DNA of 64,000 bases, from the NCBI GenBank assembly GCA_000442125.1, contig KE546980.1, positions 496,001 to 560,000 on the forward strand, given 5' to 3'. The notes under the pieces were generated by a model. It ran no database searches. It was not told the DNA's origin and was given only the letters and a program-made list of their open reading frames with translations. The DNA comes from Opeltia flavorubescens (Eukaryota > Ascomycota > Lecanoromycetes > Teloschistales > Teloschistaceae). Shown here piece by piece: positions 32,105 through 44,637 of this stretch. A program made the translations under genes and the position numbers. Within the stretch, counting starts at the first letter, position 1. The number at the start of each line of letters is the position of its first letter.

Positions 32105-34633
32105 ATGGCGTCAATAGCCGGAGCACATGATCTCCAGCATTGTATCCATAAGCTACCGACCAGCTGTCAACTGACTTCTTTACCAACCTGTTGCGCATGT
32201 GGAGATAAGAGGCCTCAAAATCTAAGTTATTCACGCTACATAGACGGGGTAGGCTTCTGTCTCGGAGGAAAAAGACAGGAACGGTATTGCCCGAACTGCA
32301 AGAGTATGCATCCTGTGTGCGAGTTGGTCAGAATTTTGCTGAACGTTCTTTCTTCCTTTCTCAGATTTCTGGGATACTAGAATCGCCGTGTCGGGTACTC
32401 CACATAGCAATTGCCGGATACCCCACGTCCCGGATCAAACCGACTTTATCAGACAGTGGTTTGATTGGCATCGCGGTTATACTATCATTAGAAATTCGAA
32501 TGGCACCGAGGAACGTCACATATTGATAGGTGAACCACTTTCAGAAGTACCACTTGGCCATCTGCCTCAGACGCTGGAAGAATCTCAACCACCACCATCA
32601 CAACCGCCTGAACCTTCCAGACCTCAGCCGCGACGGCGACATCGAGCTCGGCGGAGACTTCCCGCAGGACTACCACATACAGTATCATCAAATAATCTCC
32701 CAGACGTCGATCGACACATTCCCCATCCTATCAACACACCAAGTGATGCAGCGAGGACGTCAATGACCTCTTCACAACCTTCGGCCCCTCCTCACGTGAA
32801 CCCTGATGATAGAATATTCGATTCATCAAGCAGTCCAACATCTATTTCTGCCTCAGATGCTGAAGAGCACGAAGACAATTCTATATCCGCTCAACAACGT
32901 CTTCTCATAAACTTGCAACAGAGCCTTGATAACGTCCGTGCAAACGTTCTTGAATTGACGCAAAGGAATCCTCAAGCACGAAGTGCCTCTCAAGTATCTA
33001 CCGTGACGAATCAGATCAACGCCATTACCAGACGATTGACAAGTTTACGGCGTCGAAATATCTCTCCACAGTACGATTCAAACCCAGGTCACGCCATGGC
33101 TCACCGTTATTGGTATCCCGATGTTTCTAGCAATTCATCTGCTTTTACTGGGTTCAACCAAGGTTCTGAAAACCCTGACCTCCACTCTTGTAGCGATGAA
33201 GTTCTTGGGCAGCGTATCGAACGTTTAAGTCGCGAAGAGTCTGAAGCACGTGCTTCGTTTCCAGACCCTGGCGACTCATCCGTCGATCACCAGGCACGGA
33301 TATCTAACATGGTAAGGATATCCACCATGCGCCGCGAAGCCGAACAAATTCGATTATATCGTCAATCTCTCCCACGCGCATCTGGAACCCCTGATGGAGC
33401 TCAGAGCCAAGGCCCGGGCCATCAAAATACCCTCGGGAGCACTCTCACGAATCTTCCACTGACACCGCAAGCTAATCAAGGATTATCGGCGAGCAATCAG
33501 CGTTTTTCGGCGTCAAATATGAGTAGAGAATCGCTGTATGGAGAGCAAAATCAGAATGCTCACAGAGGATGGAGATCACGACAGCGCCCCACGGAGGCTT
33601 CGAGATCTGACCAAGGAAGCAGTGAAGCATCAAGATTGTGGAATACCACCATACATGGTCGTTCAGGTCTGTTTTCCTTGCTGATTACTGCGTTCACTCT
33701 CCTCAAGACCGGCAGATATATAATTACCGTGATTAATCAGGCTTCCTAGATCTACCCACCACATTCCAAGTGGATTCTTCATCAGCATCTTCTGATGTTC
33801 CTCTTGCACTCAACGACCCTCGATATTGGCCCTTTCCCGCCGCGCCTCCCTCCAGCGATCGATCCAACTCTAACAGACCTTCCCGCGTAGCTCGACGACG
33901 TGCAATTCCGCAGGCATCCGATACTCCATCTTCTGGACGAGAAGGCTCTTATCTCTTCTCCTCACCACCTGTTCCGACAAGATCTGGTCAATCGGATAGC
34001 CCAGGCAATGAAACACTTTCATCTCTTCGCGAGACAGCATCACCGGCAGGCTGGATGTCACGAATAGAAGCGTTCAGAAGCTATCCCCTTGACGAACCTG
34101 GAACACCCGGGTCATATCCGTCCCACCCTTCCTTCGAGAATCTTCTAGGCCAGCATGCAAACAGCCGGTATCCGGAAGCGTACCGTGACTTTCAATTGTG
34201 GACGAGTAGGATGGATTCGGATAGAGGAGGGCGGCGTGCAGAAGCACAGCCACAGGCAAGTCTGGACAATGATTCGACGAGGCCTGAACCCTTGGCAGAA
34301 GGAGCGATGACTGTGAAGATGGAATGCAAGATATGCTTTGGGCAGCTCAGTAATCATGCTCTTCTACCATGCGGTGAGTGAATGACATCGAACTTCCTTG
34401 CAGTCGGTGGGGCACTGTAGTGACAATATCCAGGCCACTGCTGCATATGTCGCTGGTGCAGCATTCAGATCTTTCCTCGGCACAAAGCAGACCATACCCG
34501 TCCGGCAAGTCGTTCAGCAGTCTGTCCAATGTGTAGGGCTGCAGTCAAACAGATTGTGAGTTTGACCGATCATCTGGTTCTGGCTTCGTGTTCTAATGGA
34601 TGGGTCTTACAGGTTGAGATTTTTACTGCCTAA
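32105..34633 (+). CDS. Zinc-ribbon plus C-terminal RING-finger protein (putative E3 ubiquitin ligase)
   Basis: Five exons (32105-32303, 32365-33666, 33750-34373, 34434-34555, 34613-34633) give 755 residues. The N-terminus has two CxxC pairs (TCCACGDKR and RYCPNCKN), a zinc-ribbon layout, followed by FWDTRIAVSGTPHSNCR and a WFDWHRGYTII block. The middle 500 residues are disordered with a short helix at ~LLINLQQSLDNVRANVLELTQR. The C-terminal RING is C3HC4: ECKICFGQ, LLPCGHCCICRWC and CPMCRAAVKQI. The last two introns interrupt or follow the RING, and the final exon is 21 nt (VEIFTA plus stop). RING domains recruit E2 enzymes, so ubiquitin ligase activity is likely, with unknown targets. For the third intron an alternative acceptor 21 nt downstream is possible. 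Confidence 0.85.
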
Positions 34634-35417
34634 TGCTGTAGCCGTTGACTATTCGGCTGAGAAGCCCTCCCGTTGCCCATTGAAAATCTGGCCGCTAGAG
34701 CTTTCTCACCAATATCTGTGTCTCGATTCTCTGTTCCCACCTGACTATGCATTAGGAGATTTTATTTCTAAAGGAAGGGGTTAGCATAGCGAGTGTGCAT
34801 TATCATCATCATAGACTATGAAAAGCAGGCATTAGGTGTCATAGTTTAGCTAGGAAACCCAGGACTCTGCTTTAAGGCCATTAAACATTGCTCAACGTGA
34901 TTATCGTTCATCCATGTGCTTGACGATTGCGGAGGGTGTGTATTGTACATCTCCGGGTGTGTACGATCTCTATCCCTGCAAGGTGGGGGCTGAAAAACAA
35001 GCCTCCGGTTTCATCGCAGGCTGAATGGCTTTGTTCGCTCTGCAAGCGCTTGTATTGACTTACTTCGAGCTAGCTACCTACCTCAACTACGATAGTACTG
35101 CAAAATCTAGGCAATCTATACTATGCCTAATATCCCTGCTCATCGTTTCTTAGCGATTGCGAAGGCGAAGCAGAGTCTCTAGTCAAATCGTCCACTTCAC
35201 GACCAGCAGCATCTCTCTACAGTGCTATTAAATCGCAATACCGCCGAATATCGCAGCTCCTTTCCTCTCAGTCTACGGCGCGCAAATCACGTCAGGCCAT
35301 TATCACGTTCGATTGCATTCGAAGGCGCACGACGAACGTCCGGTGGAAAAAGTGCGGGGGGGAGTACACCTCGGGGCAGAATCTGAATGTATAGTCTGGC
35401 GATATATATTCTCGAAA
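34634..35417. promoter_or_regulatory. Spacer between the RING gene and the Ost-alpha gene
   Basis: These 784 bp hold the 3' end of the RING gene and the promoter of the next plus-strand gene. No gene or RNA was recognised. Confidence 0.45.
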
Positions 35418-37524
35418 ATGGGTTGGCCTCAATGCAACTCTACGCTGGAGGACCAGAGGCGTATGTAGCAGGGTCGAAAGGGTCTAGAAACAGCAAGCGC
35501 TGACCGGCCCCACAGTCCATGAAGATACTGTATGGCATGGCATGACATTCCACCATTTTGGCCTCATACTATCAGCATTGTTCGGTCTGATAGCAGTACT
35601 CGTATCATCCTATTTGATTTGGATGCATACGACACACTACTTGAAGCCTTGGGAACAGCGGCAGTAAGTTTGCGCTCAGAGCACCTTGAGCTCCATCTCA
35701 ACAGCATTGGGCTATGCTTACGGAGTCCCAGTATCATTCGCGTGCTCTTCATGGTACCAATCTATGCTACGGTCTCGTTTCTTTCTTACGCATTCTATTA
35801 TCATGCAATATACTTCGAAGTGATTCGAGATTGCTACGAAGCCTTTGCCATTGCAAGTTTCTTCGCCTTGCTATGTCACTACACCGCACCCGATCTCCAT
35901 AATCAAAAAGACTATTTCCGAGGCCTAAAACCAAGGCCGTGGGTATGGCCGCTCAGCTGGGCTGCGAAATGTTGTCCCAATCTGTGGAGGACACCAAGGA
36001 GCGGGTTGACCTGGTTCAACGTGAGATATGGAATATTGCCTTCGTACCTACTACATCCTGATAGATTTACAGATCATTTACTTTGGAGTCTTCCAATATT
36101 GTTTCGTACGCGTCTTCATGACTATCGTCGCCGTCATTTCCGAGGCCACTGGGCGCTATTGTCTGAAATCGCTCAACCCTGCGTTTGCGCATGTCTGGGT
36201 GAGTCCTGCAGTCCGACCGCTCGCGAATTTGACCCGTTCTAATACTCTTCAGGTGATGGTGATTGAAGCTGGCTGCGTGACAATAGCAATGTACTGCCTT
36301 ATCCAATTCTACGTCCAGCTAAAAGATGACTTGGCGGACCATTCCCCTCTACTCAAAGTTGCAGCCATTAAACTTGTCATCTTCCTATCATTCTGGCAAA
36401 CGATTCTCATCTCTTTCCTCACTTCCACCGGCGCCATCAAAGCTTCCAATCGCTTTCAAGAGCCTGATATACGGATTGGTATCCCAGCTCTTCTTCTCTG
36501 TGTCGAAATGGCTATTTTCTCAGTCTTCCACCTTTTCGCCTTTCCGTGGAAGGTATACGACGTCCGTCGTTCAGCAATAGTAGCCTCGGAATCTGCCCCT
36601 GGTTTCCTCCCTGACCCCAAAACTGCGTACCGAGGCGGACCATTGGGAACCAAAGCCCTCCTAGATGCCTTCAATCCTTGGGACCTTATTAAAGCGATTG
36701 GTCGCGGGTTCAGATGGCTCGCTGTTGGCCGTCGAAGGCGTGAAGAGGACATCAGCTACAGCGCGTACAAGATCTCCCGACCGGTCAATGTCAGTTCTTC
36801 AAGTGGCATCGGCGCCGATGGTGGAACGTCTATATCGAACCTTCCCTTCACGCCTGGAGGCAGTAATCGAAAACAAGGGCGATACCAGCAATTGAATGGT
36901 AATCTCGATCATGAAGATGATAGGAGGCTACTCTCCCACCAACAAGCCGTGCCACTTTCGGATAGCGCAAATGTTTACCCCAGACCGGGCATGCGGTTGC
37001 CCGAAGACAGAGATAGAGCAGAGGAACTGTACGACGGACCCACACATCCCACAGCAGCAACGAACCACCAAAGACATCAGCCGAACCCTTACGACCGCCC
37101 TCCGTACCCAGACTCCATCCACCAACAAGAACTCGGTATCATCGACCCCACTGCAGGCCAGGATACCGCCTACCATGGCGCCTCGATAGCTCCTGCCGCA
37201 CATCACCCACGGCAATACCAACCTACCCGCAACTCCTTCGCCTCATCTAACAATACCCTTGACTCGAACTCCTCGGATGACTGGGCCGACTGGTCCGGGG
37301 CGCACGGCCCCCACAATCAATCCGATGTCGCGAGGCTCAGCGCCGAACATATTGACCGGGCGAGGTTGAGCGCAGAGCAGGAAGCTCGGTCGAGAAGGGC
37401 CAGCGAGGAGGCTCCGCAACGGGACAGTGGGGCACGGAGTGATGGCAGGGGACCCAGCCCGAGTGAAATGTGGCAGGGGATGCAGGGGCATGGAGTTAGG
37501 CATCCTGATAGAGAGATTGATTAG
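35418..37524 (+). CDS. Organic solute transporter alpha / TMEM184 family membrane protein
   Basis: Five exons (35418-35460, 35516-35663, 35732-36020, 36073-36198, 36253-37524) give 625 residues. About seven membrane helices fill residues ~20-340. Family landmarks are YLKPWEQRHIIRVLFMVPIYA (split by intron 2), YFEVIRDCYEAFAIASFFALL, GLTWFN-IIYFGVFQYCFVR (junction of exons 3 and 4), KLVIFLSFWQTILISFL and LLLCVEMAIFSVFHLFAFPW. The C-terminal ~270 residues are disordered. The animal Ost-alpha relative moves bile acids and steroids with a partner; fungal members sit in vacuolar or plasma membranes and their cargo is unknown. Two introns (36021-36072 and 36199-36252) do not break the surrounding reading frame when left in place or are short, and the splice choice rests on the family sequence. 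Confidence 0.92.
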
Positions 37525-38374
37525 TCGATAAGGGAGGTGGCATTTTTGATTGATTGGGGGAGGTGTTTGGAAGTTGGCGGTTTCTTGACTTTAGCGGAAT
37601 TTGATAAACGCGAATGAAGATTCAATTGTAAGTATATGAGACAGATGATGCGGCTTTTCTTTTGGTGGCGACTGGATTAAGTCGATAGGCTAAGATGGCC
37701 GATACACGGACCTCGGAAGACTGTATTCAAAGACACACATACTCGAATGTATGTTAAACAAAGTACATCTTGATCATTGCACCTGAGGTCCTTTGATATG
37801 TTATGTTTTTTTTGGATTTATGATATTTGTTGGATAAGCTAATATCAATGCCCATTCTTTGCCAAAGAAATTGAACTTCTGAGGAAGCTACTACTCCGCC
37901 CGCTCTGCCCTGTCTTTACCCATACGAAATATCGGTCACACTTACCTGCATTCCTAAGTAATCAAATCGTGTATGTATCACATGGATCTTCATGTATATC
38001 TACAAGAGGAACATTGCAGAACGGAACGAGAAAATTTTGCTCTTGATATTTTCTTTTTTTTCGCTAGTGACTCCTATTAATCCTGAATGATAAAAGCCTT
38101 GCTTCGTCTGCATGCAAACGGTGACTTCCGAGACATATCATACGTACACAACAAGAGAAGAGACAACATACATATCGCTGGGGGAATATTATGTGAGAGT
38201 TGTTAGAGGATCGTGGCCGCAATTGACTAGCATGACGGAAAGCGCGATGGATGGTGGGGAACACTACTGGATGAGTAAACGACATTGTAGTAAAGTGGGA
38301 ATTTTGTGATTTTTGGAGGAAGGATGAGAAGAGAAAAAGCACAAGAATGCATGCATGCAGATTTTAAAATGATG
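37525..38374. other. Convergent 3' spacer
   Basis: This 850-bp stretch separates the stops of the Ost-alpha gene and rom2. It is rich in A/T near 37790-37860 and 38040-38060, as expected for 3' ends. No gene was recognised. Confidence 0.45.
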
Positions 38375-41300
38375 CTACGCTTCGGGCTTCCTGGCCCAAA
38401 AATCCAAACTAGCGACAATATCTTCACCAACTTCGTCCTCATATGCGTAGATGATCTGGAAGAGAATCAGGCATTAGTGTCACTCCTTTGAAAATTTGGC
38501 GATACAATAAGCTTACCTCCGATGTCGAGACATGTAGCATCCGGACATTCTTAGCCGTGATAATATACACCAGCGCCGCCGTTTCCAGATGCCTGATTTC
38601 AATGAAACTCGGTTCAAATGCGAGGAGGTAAGGATGTGACAATGCAAAGTTATTCGGCCGCCCTTCCCAGTTGATGATCCAGTCAGACCGCGCCCGCCAG
38701 CCGTTGCGATTGACGAAGAAGGAGAAGTCGGTGTAATGCAGGAGGAACTCGCCGTTAAGCCGCTCTATTGAAACCGGGACGTTGTCCTTCCGGGAGGAGA
38801 CAAAGTCCAAGGACGTATCTGCATTATCCAGGAGCGGTTGAGTCTCGAGCGTTTCCAAACTGACAACTTCGAAGCCTCGATTACACGCTACACACAACTT
38901 GGATCGAAGGAAATCTATCGATGTGGATTCGGCAGGAACGTAGAATTCCTGTGTCCTCTAGATTAGCGGAAATCGATCTGCTGCTGATAGGCCAAGTTAT
39001 GCCTACCTTAAATGGCCGTAGGGTCTCGCCTGGACCTTGGAACATCCGAGGTATTGCGGGCTTTTTCTTGTTTTTAATATTGCTCTCTGTCGGCTCGTAT
39101 ACTTTAATTGTCGTGGAAATGCCCGACATTTTTGCAGCGCACACGAGATGTCGACCCATGCAGACCCCCGATTTGAAGTAATTCGCGTGACCTTGTATCT
39201 TCTTTGGTCGCTTTAGTAGGTTGTCGTTGGAATCCAGGGCTTCCATCGGCAGGGAGTATAAGCTTTTGTTGGCCAGGACCAACAGTAGTTGGTATTCTTC
39301 CATCACATCGACCTGGGTTACAGAATTCATTTCCACAACCTTTCTAGGTCGTGCTTCCGCCGGTTTTTGGCGCCGATCCGAGATGAAAATACCAGAATCT
39401 GTGCCATAGACGAACTTTCGACCACCATCTTGGCAAGTCAGCTACGTCGCAAACAAAGCAGTATTCTACAGCTTACCGATGGGCACTAGACAATTTACTT
39501 TGTGGGCAGCGGAGAAGAAGTTTTCGCAGAGAATGGTCTTCGTGAAGAAATTGCCTCGTTCCCTCAGTTTACTCTGTTGTCCTTCGATGTTCTCCATCCA
39601 CTTCCTTCTGGCAATCTGCGAAGTGGCGTATAAAGTTTGCTCATACCCAACCTTTCCAATGTGCTTGAAGGTAATCGGATAGCCTTCTTTGGTGTTCTGC
39701 GCTGTTTTGGGGTTGCTCGGGGCTGCTTTGACGCCGGGTATCAAGCTGGACGATGGCCGCTTCGATATACCCAATCTTGGGATTACTTCGTCCATTTGGA
39801 TGATGCTTAAGAGCTCGAGAGGGATCGGTCGCTTGTAAACCCGCATTTCCTCGCGTTTTCCGACCTGCTTCGCTCTCACCATCAGCAGAGCATGATTGAA
39901 AAGATAAACGGTGATCTCGGTAGAGTCTGCTGGACCTTTCTTGAGCTGGCTCTTGTACACCATCTCCCGGTTTTCTTCCAGAAGTCTCAGGTCGCCTTTC
40001 TCCCCCGGCCATATCAACTGTGTTTGAAGTTGTCTCAAGTTGAATTGATTTTCAGCCCTCCCAGACTCTTGGTTGACCTTGCTCAAGAACGCTTTGATCA
40101 TGACAGTGGCCCGCGGGATGTCCTTGATGTCAGGATTATCCTCAGAGGTATATTTTAGAATATTTTCGAGTAACAATGGATAACGCGCCAGTCTTGTCGT
40201 TGGCTTGGTCAAGTATCCGTTCAGTTCCAACTTTCGAGACTCCTTTAAACGCTCTGTTTCGTCGACGAACCTAGTGAAAGCTGGATTTGACGCTCTTTCC
40301 GTCTCGAATTCATACTTGCCCCATAGTTGGTTTGCTCCGTATTTGACAAAAGGCTCAAAGCGGGGAACAAAGGCAACAAAGATGTCGCCAACATTATGGA
40401 CGACAGGATTCTCTTGCTGCCTTCTGGTCAAGGAGTCCGCGAGCCTTGAGTTGACGGAATGTACCTCCATACAGTTCGAGAACACAGTCCGGACGAACTT
40501 CTCACGCCGTTGTTCGGGGATAGGAGATGGGTTTGCAGGATTGTTTGAACGCAAAGGTTTCATCCAGAAGTCTCTAAGGTATTCGAGATCTTTAACGAAA
40601 TCACGTTCTGTGTACATGAGCTCCGATATCACTTCCTGTCGTTTCTTTTCCCTTTCCGTTACGCTGTCGGCGACTTCTTGCGATACCGTGTTGATCCACA
40701 GCTTTTGTTCATCGCTTTCATCAGCATGCAAGCTCGACGTTGACTGCTGCCGTCTAAGACCTGGCTGAGGCTGCAAGTTCAGCCGCGCCTGTTGCTCTAA
40801 TCGCCGTGGACAGGCTATGGAATAGCAGAGTCGGTCTTTAGTACAGGTCGGGGAGTAGCATTCAGTAAGCAGGGTAAAGACACCGTTGACTTCTGATGAA
40901 GTATCCTCTGTTAGCGATTCACGAAATTGAAATATCTCGGTAGACGAATCTCTCAAGCGGTGGTCATATGTTACGTCATGAAAGAATTTTTGAGCATCTA
41001 ATGCACGCCCAAGAAGCAGAGCCAAGTTTCGATCGGTGGTCTTGATGATATATGCAATGAGGTCAACAGCTTCACCACCAGTGAAGGCAAACTTATAGCA
41101 CAGATCGTTTTTATTCCGATCGCCAGGGGCTATCCTTTCTCGAAAAACCTCTGCCACTCTTGACAACAGGGCTGGATACACCAGAGGTGCCCTCTGCTGT
41201 GCGGATATGACTGCACTTGAAGTGGATTGACTATTGGGCTGCGCTGGTGGCCGATGTTGTAAAGAGTTAGACCTCTCTGTAGGTACGACGGTTGATGCCA

Positions 41301-42213
41301 TTGACATTGTGCGAGAGGGGGGAGCGGTACCCTGTGGGCTAATTGTCGATGATCCCGGCGATTGAGCGTTCGGAGAAGCGATTGGAGTGGGAGTTTGTTC
41401 GCGAGTCTTAGGCTGGGGAGTTTCAGGTCCTGACTCACGCCTCCTGTTCGGAATCACTCGTCCGCTCATTGTCTGATTGTGATCTCTTTCCATCGAAAAC
41501 GAGTTCATTGACATGGCTCTTTCGTCATGGCGCTCGGGTATCATTCTTCCTTGGGCAGTTGTCCGTGAGCCCATCGATGGATACGGTTGCTGCCGGAACG
41601 AAGGAGCTTGGTTGTAATTATTGGTCGGAGTGGTAAATTGTGAAGTGTTCATGGTTGCCATTGACCTCGTCCGGTAAGGATCAGAGTTTGAGGCAATGTC
41701 TGGAGGGGGACCCCGATTTGGAATGGGTTTATAGGCGTCCGCAAGGGTGGGAGGATAGGCCCTGTTGGGAGGAGGACGATTAAACTGAGGTGGTGGAGGT
41801 TGCCGTGAATCGACACGCTGTGGCTGAGGATACGGACGACGTTCAGGATTTAATGGCTGAGGAAGATATTGCGGTGGTGGCTGCGGCTGAACCGGATTAC
41901 TTGTTTGCCTTTGAGATGGATAATAATTATTGGCAGTAGATGGTGGGTAGCCATTTTGCTGTTGCCGTACTGGTATGGGTCTTTGTCCTGGACCTCCAGA
42001 CACCGTTTGAGCATTTATAAAGGATTGAGAAGCCATGGTTTGAGATCTTTCTGGAGGGATTGGGGTTGTTTGGGTGTCCATGGTCTGAGACCGTCCTGGA
42101 GGCAACGCAGCGCCGAATATATTGGAGAAGGCAGCATCTCTCTGGTATGACGAGGCATGGCCATAGTTGTTTGGTCTTGAGTTGCGACCCTGTTGCACAC
42201 TATAGTCGGCCAT
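38375..42213 (-). CDS. rom2: Rho1 guanine-nucleotide exchange factor (Rom1/Rom2 type)
   Basis: Rom2 loads Rho1 with GTP at the plasma membrane and so drives the cell-wall integrity pathway and glucan synthase. Four exons (42213-39477, 39428-39007, 38948-38517, 38455-38375) give 1223 residues. Order: Pro/Gln/Ser-rich disordered N-terminus (1-340); DEP domain (~346-435); DH (RhoGEF) domain (~526-710) starting EVISELMYTERDFVKDLEYL and containing YLTKPTTRLARYPLLL; PH domain (~745-865); C-terminal citron-homology (CNH) domain (~890-1200). The last three introns lie at the start of and within the CNH domain. After splicing the protein ends DIVASLDFWARKPEA, like other fungal Rom2. The start ATG at 42213 gives the familiar MADYS. 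It is divergent from vma11. Confidence 0.96.
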
Positions 42214-42888
42214 CACGACCGTCCACAACGGTCAGACCGACGCTGACCGTAACAGGCCTTCGCATGTAAAAGATGGCCACCGCTCCCTCACGTCAAAGAT
42301 ATTACTTTCTCGTTCCGTCACTTTTTTGCCACTCAGCTCACCCCAGTCCTAGCTCTTCCAGTCTGCCTGGTAGATAGTTCTGGGTGTGTTTGAATAGTCG
42401 TAGGGGTAGATGTTGGGTTTGATTCGATATCGTAATCAGCGGAGCCAGGGTCCGAAACCAGTTCCGAGCCACTTAAACGCTACTCAAGGAGGAGTCAAGA
42501 AGGAGGTGTAATATTAGAAAAACAAAATGTGTGAACAAGGAGTATATAGCTGGCTGCAGCTTTTTGCAAGGATTTGGGTGAATCACTGTTTGGTTGAGGA
42601 ACGATTGTCTAGATGCTGCAGATCGAATTCGTACCGGGGAAGTGGCTGCGAACCGTGCATATGTAACATTCATCATCGATAAACACCACCAAATCTTCTT
42701 TCAAGACTCATTACTCACACACTGAAATAGCCAGCAAACTTGTCACTCGATATCTGTTCATATTATTCACTATTCTCGAGGACGTAGCAGTACCACAGTA
42801 TATGACCGACGCAAGCAACTTATAACTTGGACAACCTCTGAGCACAAGGCATATCCAACTACAACAAGGGGAGGAGTGCAGAATTATA
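42214..42888. promoter_or_regulatory. Divergent promoter between rom2 and vma11
   Basis: This 675-bp stretch holds the promoters of two genes that start outward. No specific operator was recognised, and there is no coding signal beyond chance frames. Confidence 0.45.
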
Positions 42889-43760
42889 ATGGCGGAGTCT
42901 GAGGTCTCGCCCAAGTTTGCGCCGTTCTTTGGGATGGTATGTGTCATGTCACTTTCATACCCTATGCTTCTTCTGCTAACACTGCCTGTAGGGTGGTATT
43001 GCATTTGCTGTATGATCTCCCATTCCCAACCATGCCATGACAACAGCGCTAATATATTCAGATGATATTCGGTTGTCAGTGACAGGAAAGAGCTTGGAGT
43101 ACGAGAACGCACAGCTAATACTTCGACATTGGCAGGCGCAGGAGCAGCGTATGGAACCGCGAAAGCAGGCATCGGTATCGCTGGAGTGGGAATCTTCCGG
43201 CCTGATCTCATAATGAAGGTCCGGACTACAGTAATCTCCGCATATATGGAAAGAATGCTGATGGGGGCGATACAGTCGTTGATCCCCGTGGTCATGGCTG
43301 GAATTATTGCAGTCTACTCCCTCGTAATAGCGGTTCTGATCGCTGGTTCTATGGAGCCCAACAAGTCATACAGCCTGTTCAAGTGCGTTCAGGATACACG
43401 AGAACTTGATGGGAAAATTATGCTGAGAACATCCCAGTGGCTTCCTTCATCTCGGAGCCGGCCTCTCGGTAGGCCTGACAGGACTTGCGGCTGGCTATGC
43501 TATCGGCGTCGTTGGAGACGTGGTATGATAAAATGGTTTGTCTAAGGAGGCTCATGCTGACGGCAAGAAGGGGGTTCGGTCATATATGCAACAATCACGA
43601 ATATTCGTAGGCATGGTATTGATTTTGATCTTCGGAGAGGTCCTGGGACTATACGGGTAAGACCTCTCCTTTCGTAAGCTTATGTCTCATCTTGATGGAA
43701 GCTGACAGTAGCAGGCTCATTGTCGGGCTTATACTAAATACAAGTACGAGTGAGGTCTAA
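42889..43760 (+). CDS. vma11: V-type ATPase proteolipid subunit c' (Vma11)
   Basis: Vma11 is one of the rotor-ring proteolipids that carry protons through the vacuolar ATPase. Eight exons (42889-42936, 42992-43009, 43062-43074, 43136-43218, 43276-43382, 43438-43522, 43571-43656, 43715-43760) give 161 residues, the usual length. Four membrane helices are clear. The essential proton-carrying Glu is E141 in [13 protein letters not shown]. The sequence [26 protein letters not shown], split here between the two family blocks, marks c' rather than c (Vma3). Exons 2 and 3 are only 18 and 13 nt. All exons are needed to rebuild the first helix and the frame closes throughout. The acceptor of intron 6 was set so that the junction reads GDVGVR as in the family. 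Confidence 0.93.
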
Positions 43761-44637
43761 TGTATAACAGTTCTGGAATGGTATGTGCAGCGTGTCGTCG
43801 GTACTTGGGGTTTCTGTGTGCACGGACGAGGCTGCCGGAAACGGGTGATGTACAGTATATCGATAGTCCGAGTGTCCGAATCTCGACGTACCCATTGCCG
43901 TGGGATTGTCCCAAGTCCAATGAGGGGCGAACAAGTCACTTATTGCGGGCTGCAAAGGCTGGAGTGATGTAGAGAAGGTGCTGATGGCTAGCGATATCGT
44001 AGCATTTGACAAGCTGCCGTTAGTAATTCGCTGCTTCCCACCCTAAAGCGCTCCATGATACACAACATCTTAGTCAATTTCGTCCCACGAGGCATGTCAC
44101 CGGCTTGACGCCCGCATTGTGGGCATGAATTCAAAAAGCTGGCTGGCCCCACCATTAAATGCCTCAATAAAGCTTGCCAATCGAGCAGATTCCGTACCTG
44201 AAAAATGTTTGCCCTCGCCCAGCCCACACCAGATACATAATCCAATAATCTCCGCCCTCTAACCCATGCCCAGGAAGCCTATCTCGAGATCGCAGGATGC
44301 GTCCCTGAGTGCCCACTGATCCGTTGAATCGGACCGCCCTCTGCAGCATGCCAGCAGCACACATGGCTACTAGGCCAGGGTTGCCGGCAACGCCTGCGCG
44401 TCATGGTTCCTACCTACTGCAAAAGGGTTGGTTCCCCTCGCGGCGCAACGCCTTAGTTGTGGTTGACCAAGCTTCCGTACCGTCATCCTGCGAGGCCGCC
44501 TCTTCAACTTCCTCAGCTTGTTCCGCCGAATCTTCTTCCACTCAATGGTCGCCGACACCATTGAATCGTTGGGCGTGAATCCCACCTCTCACCTTGTTTT
44601 CCGAGCGACCAACCAAGACTGACCGCGCGATCACAGT
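43761..44637. promoter_or_regulatory. Spacer and probable promoter of the PKA catalytic gene
   Basis: These 877 bp lie between vma11 and the kinase gene on the same strand. Short overlapping frames on both strands show no family feature. No RNA gene was recognised. Confidence 0.45.
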
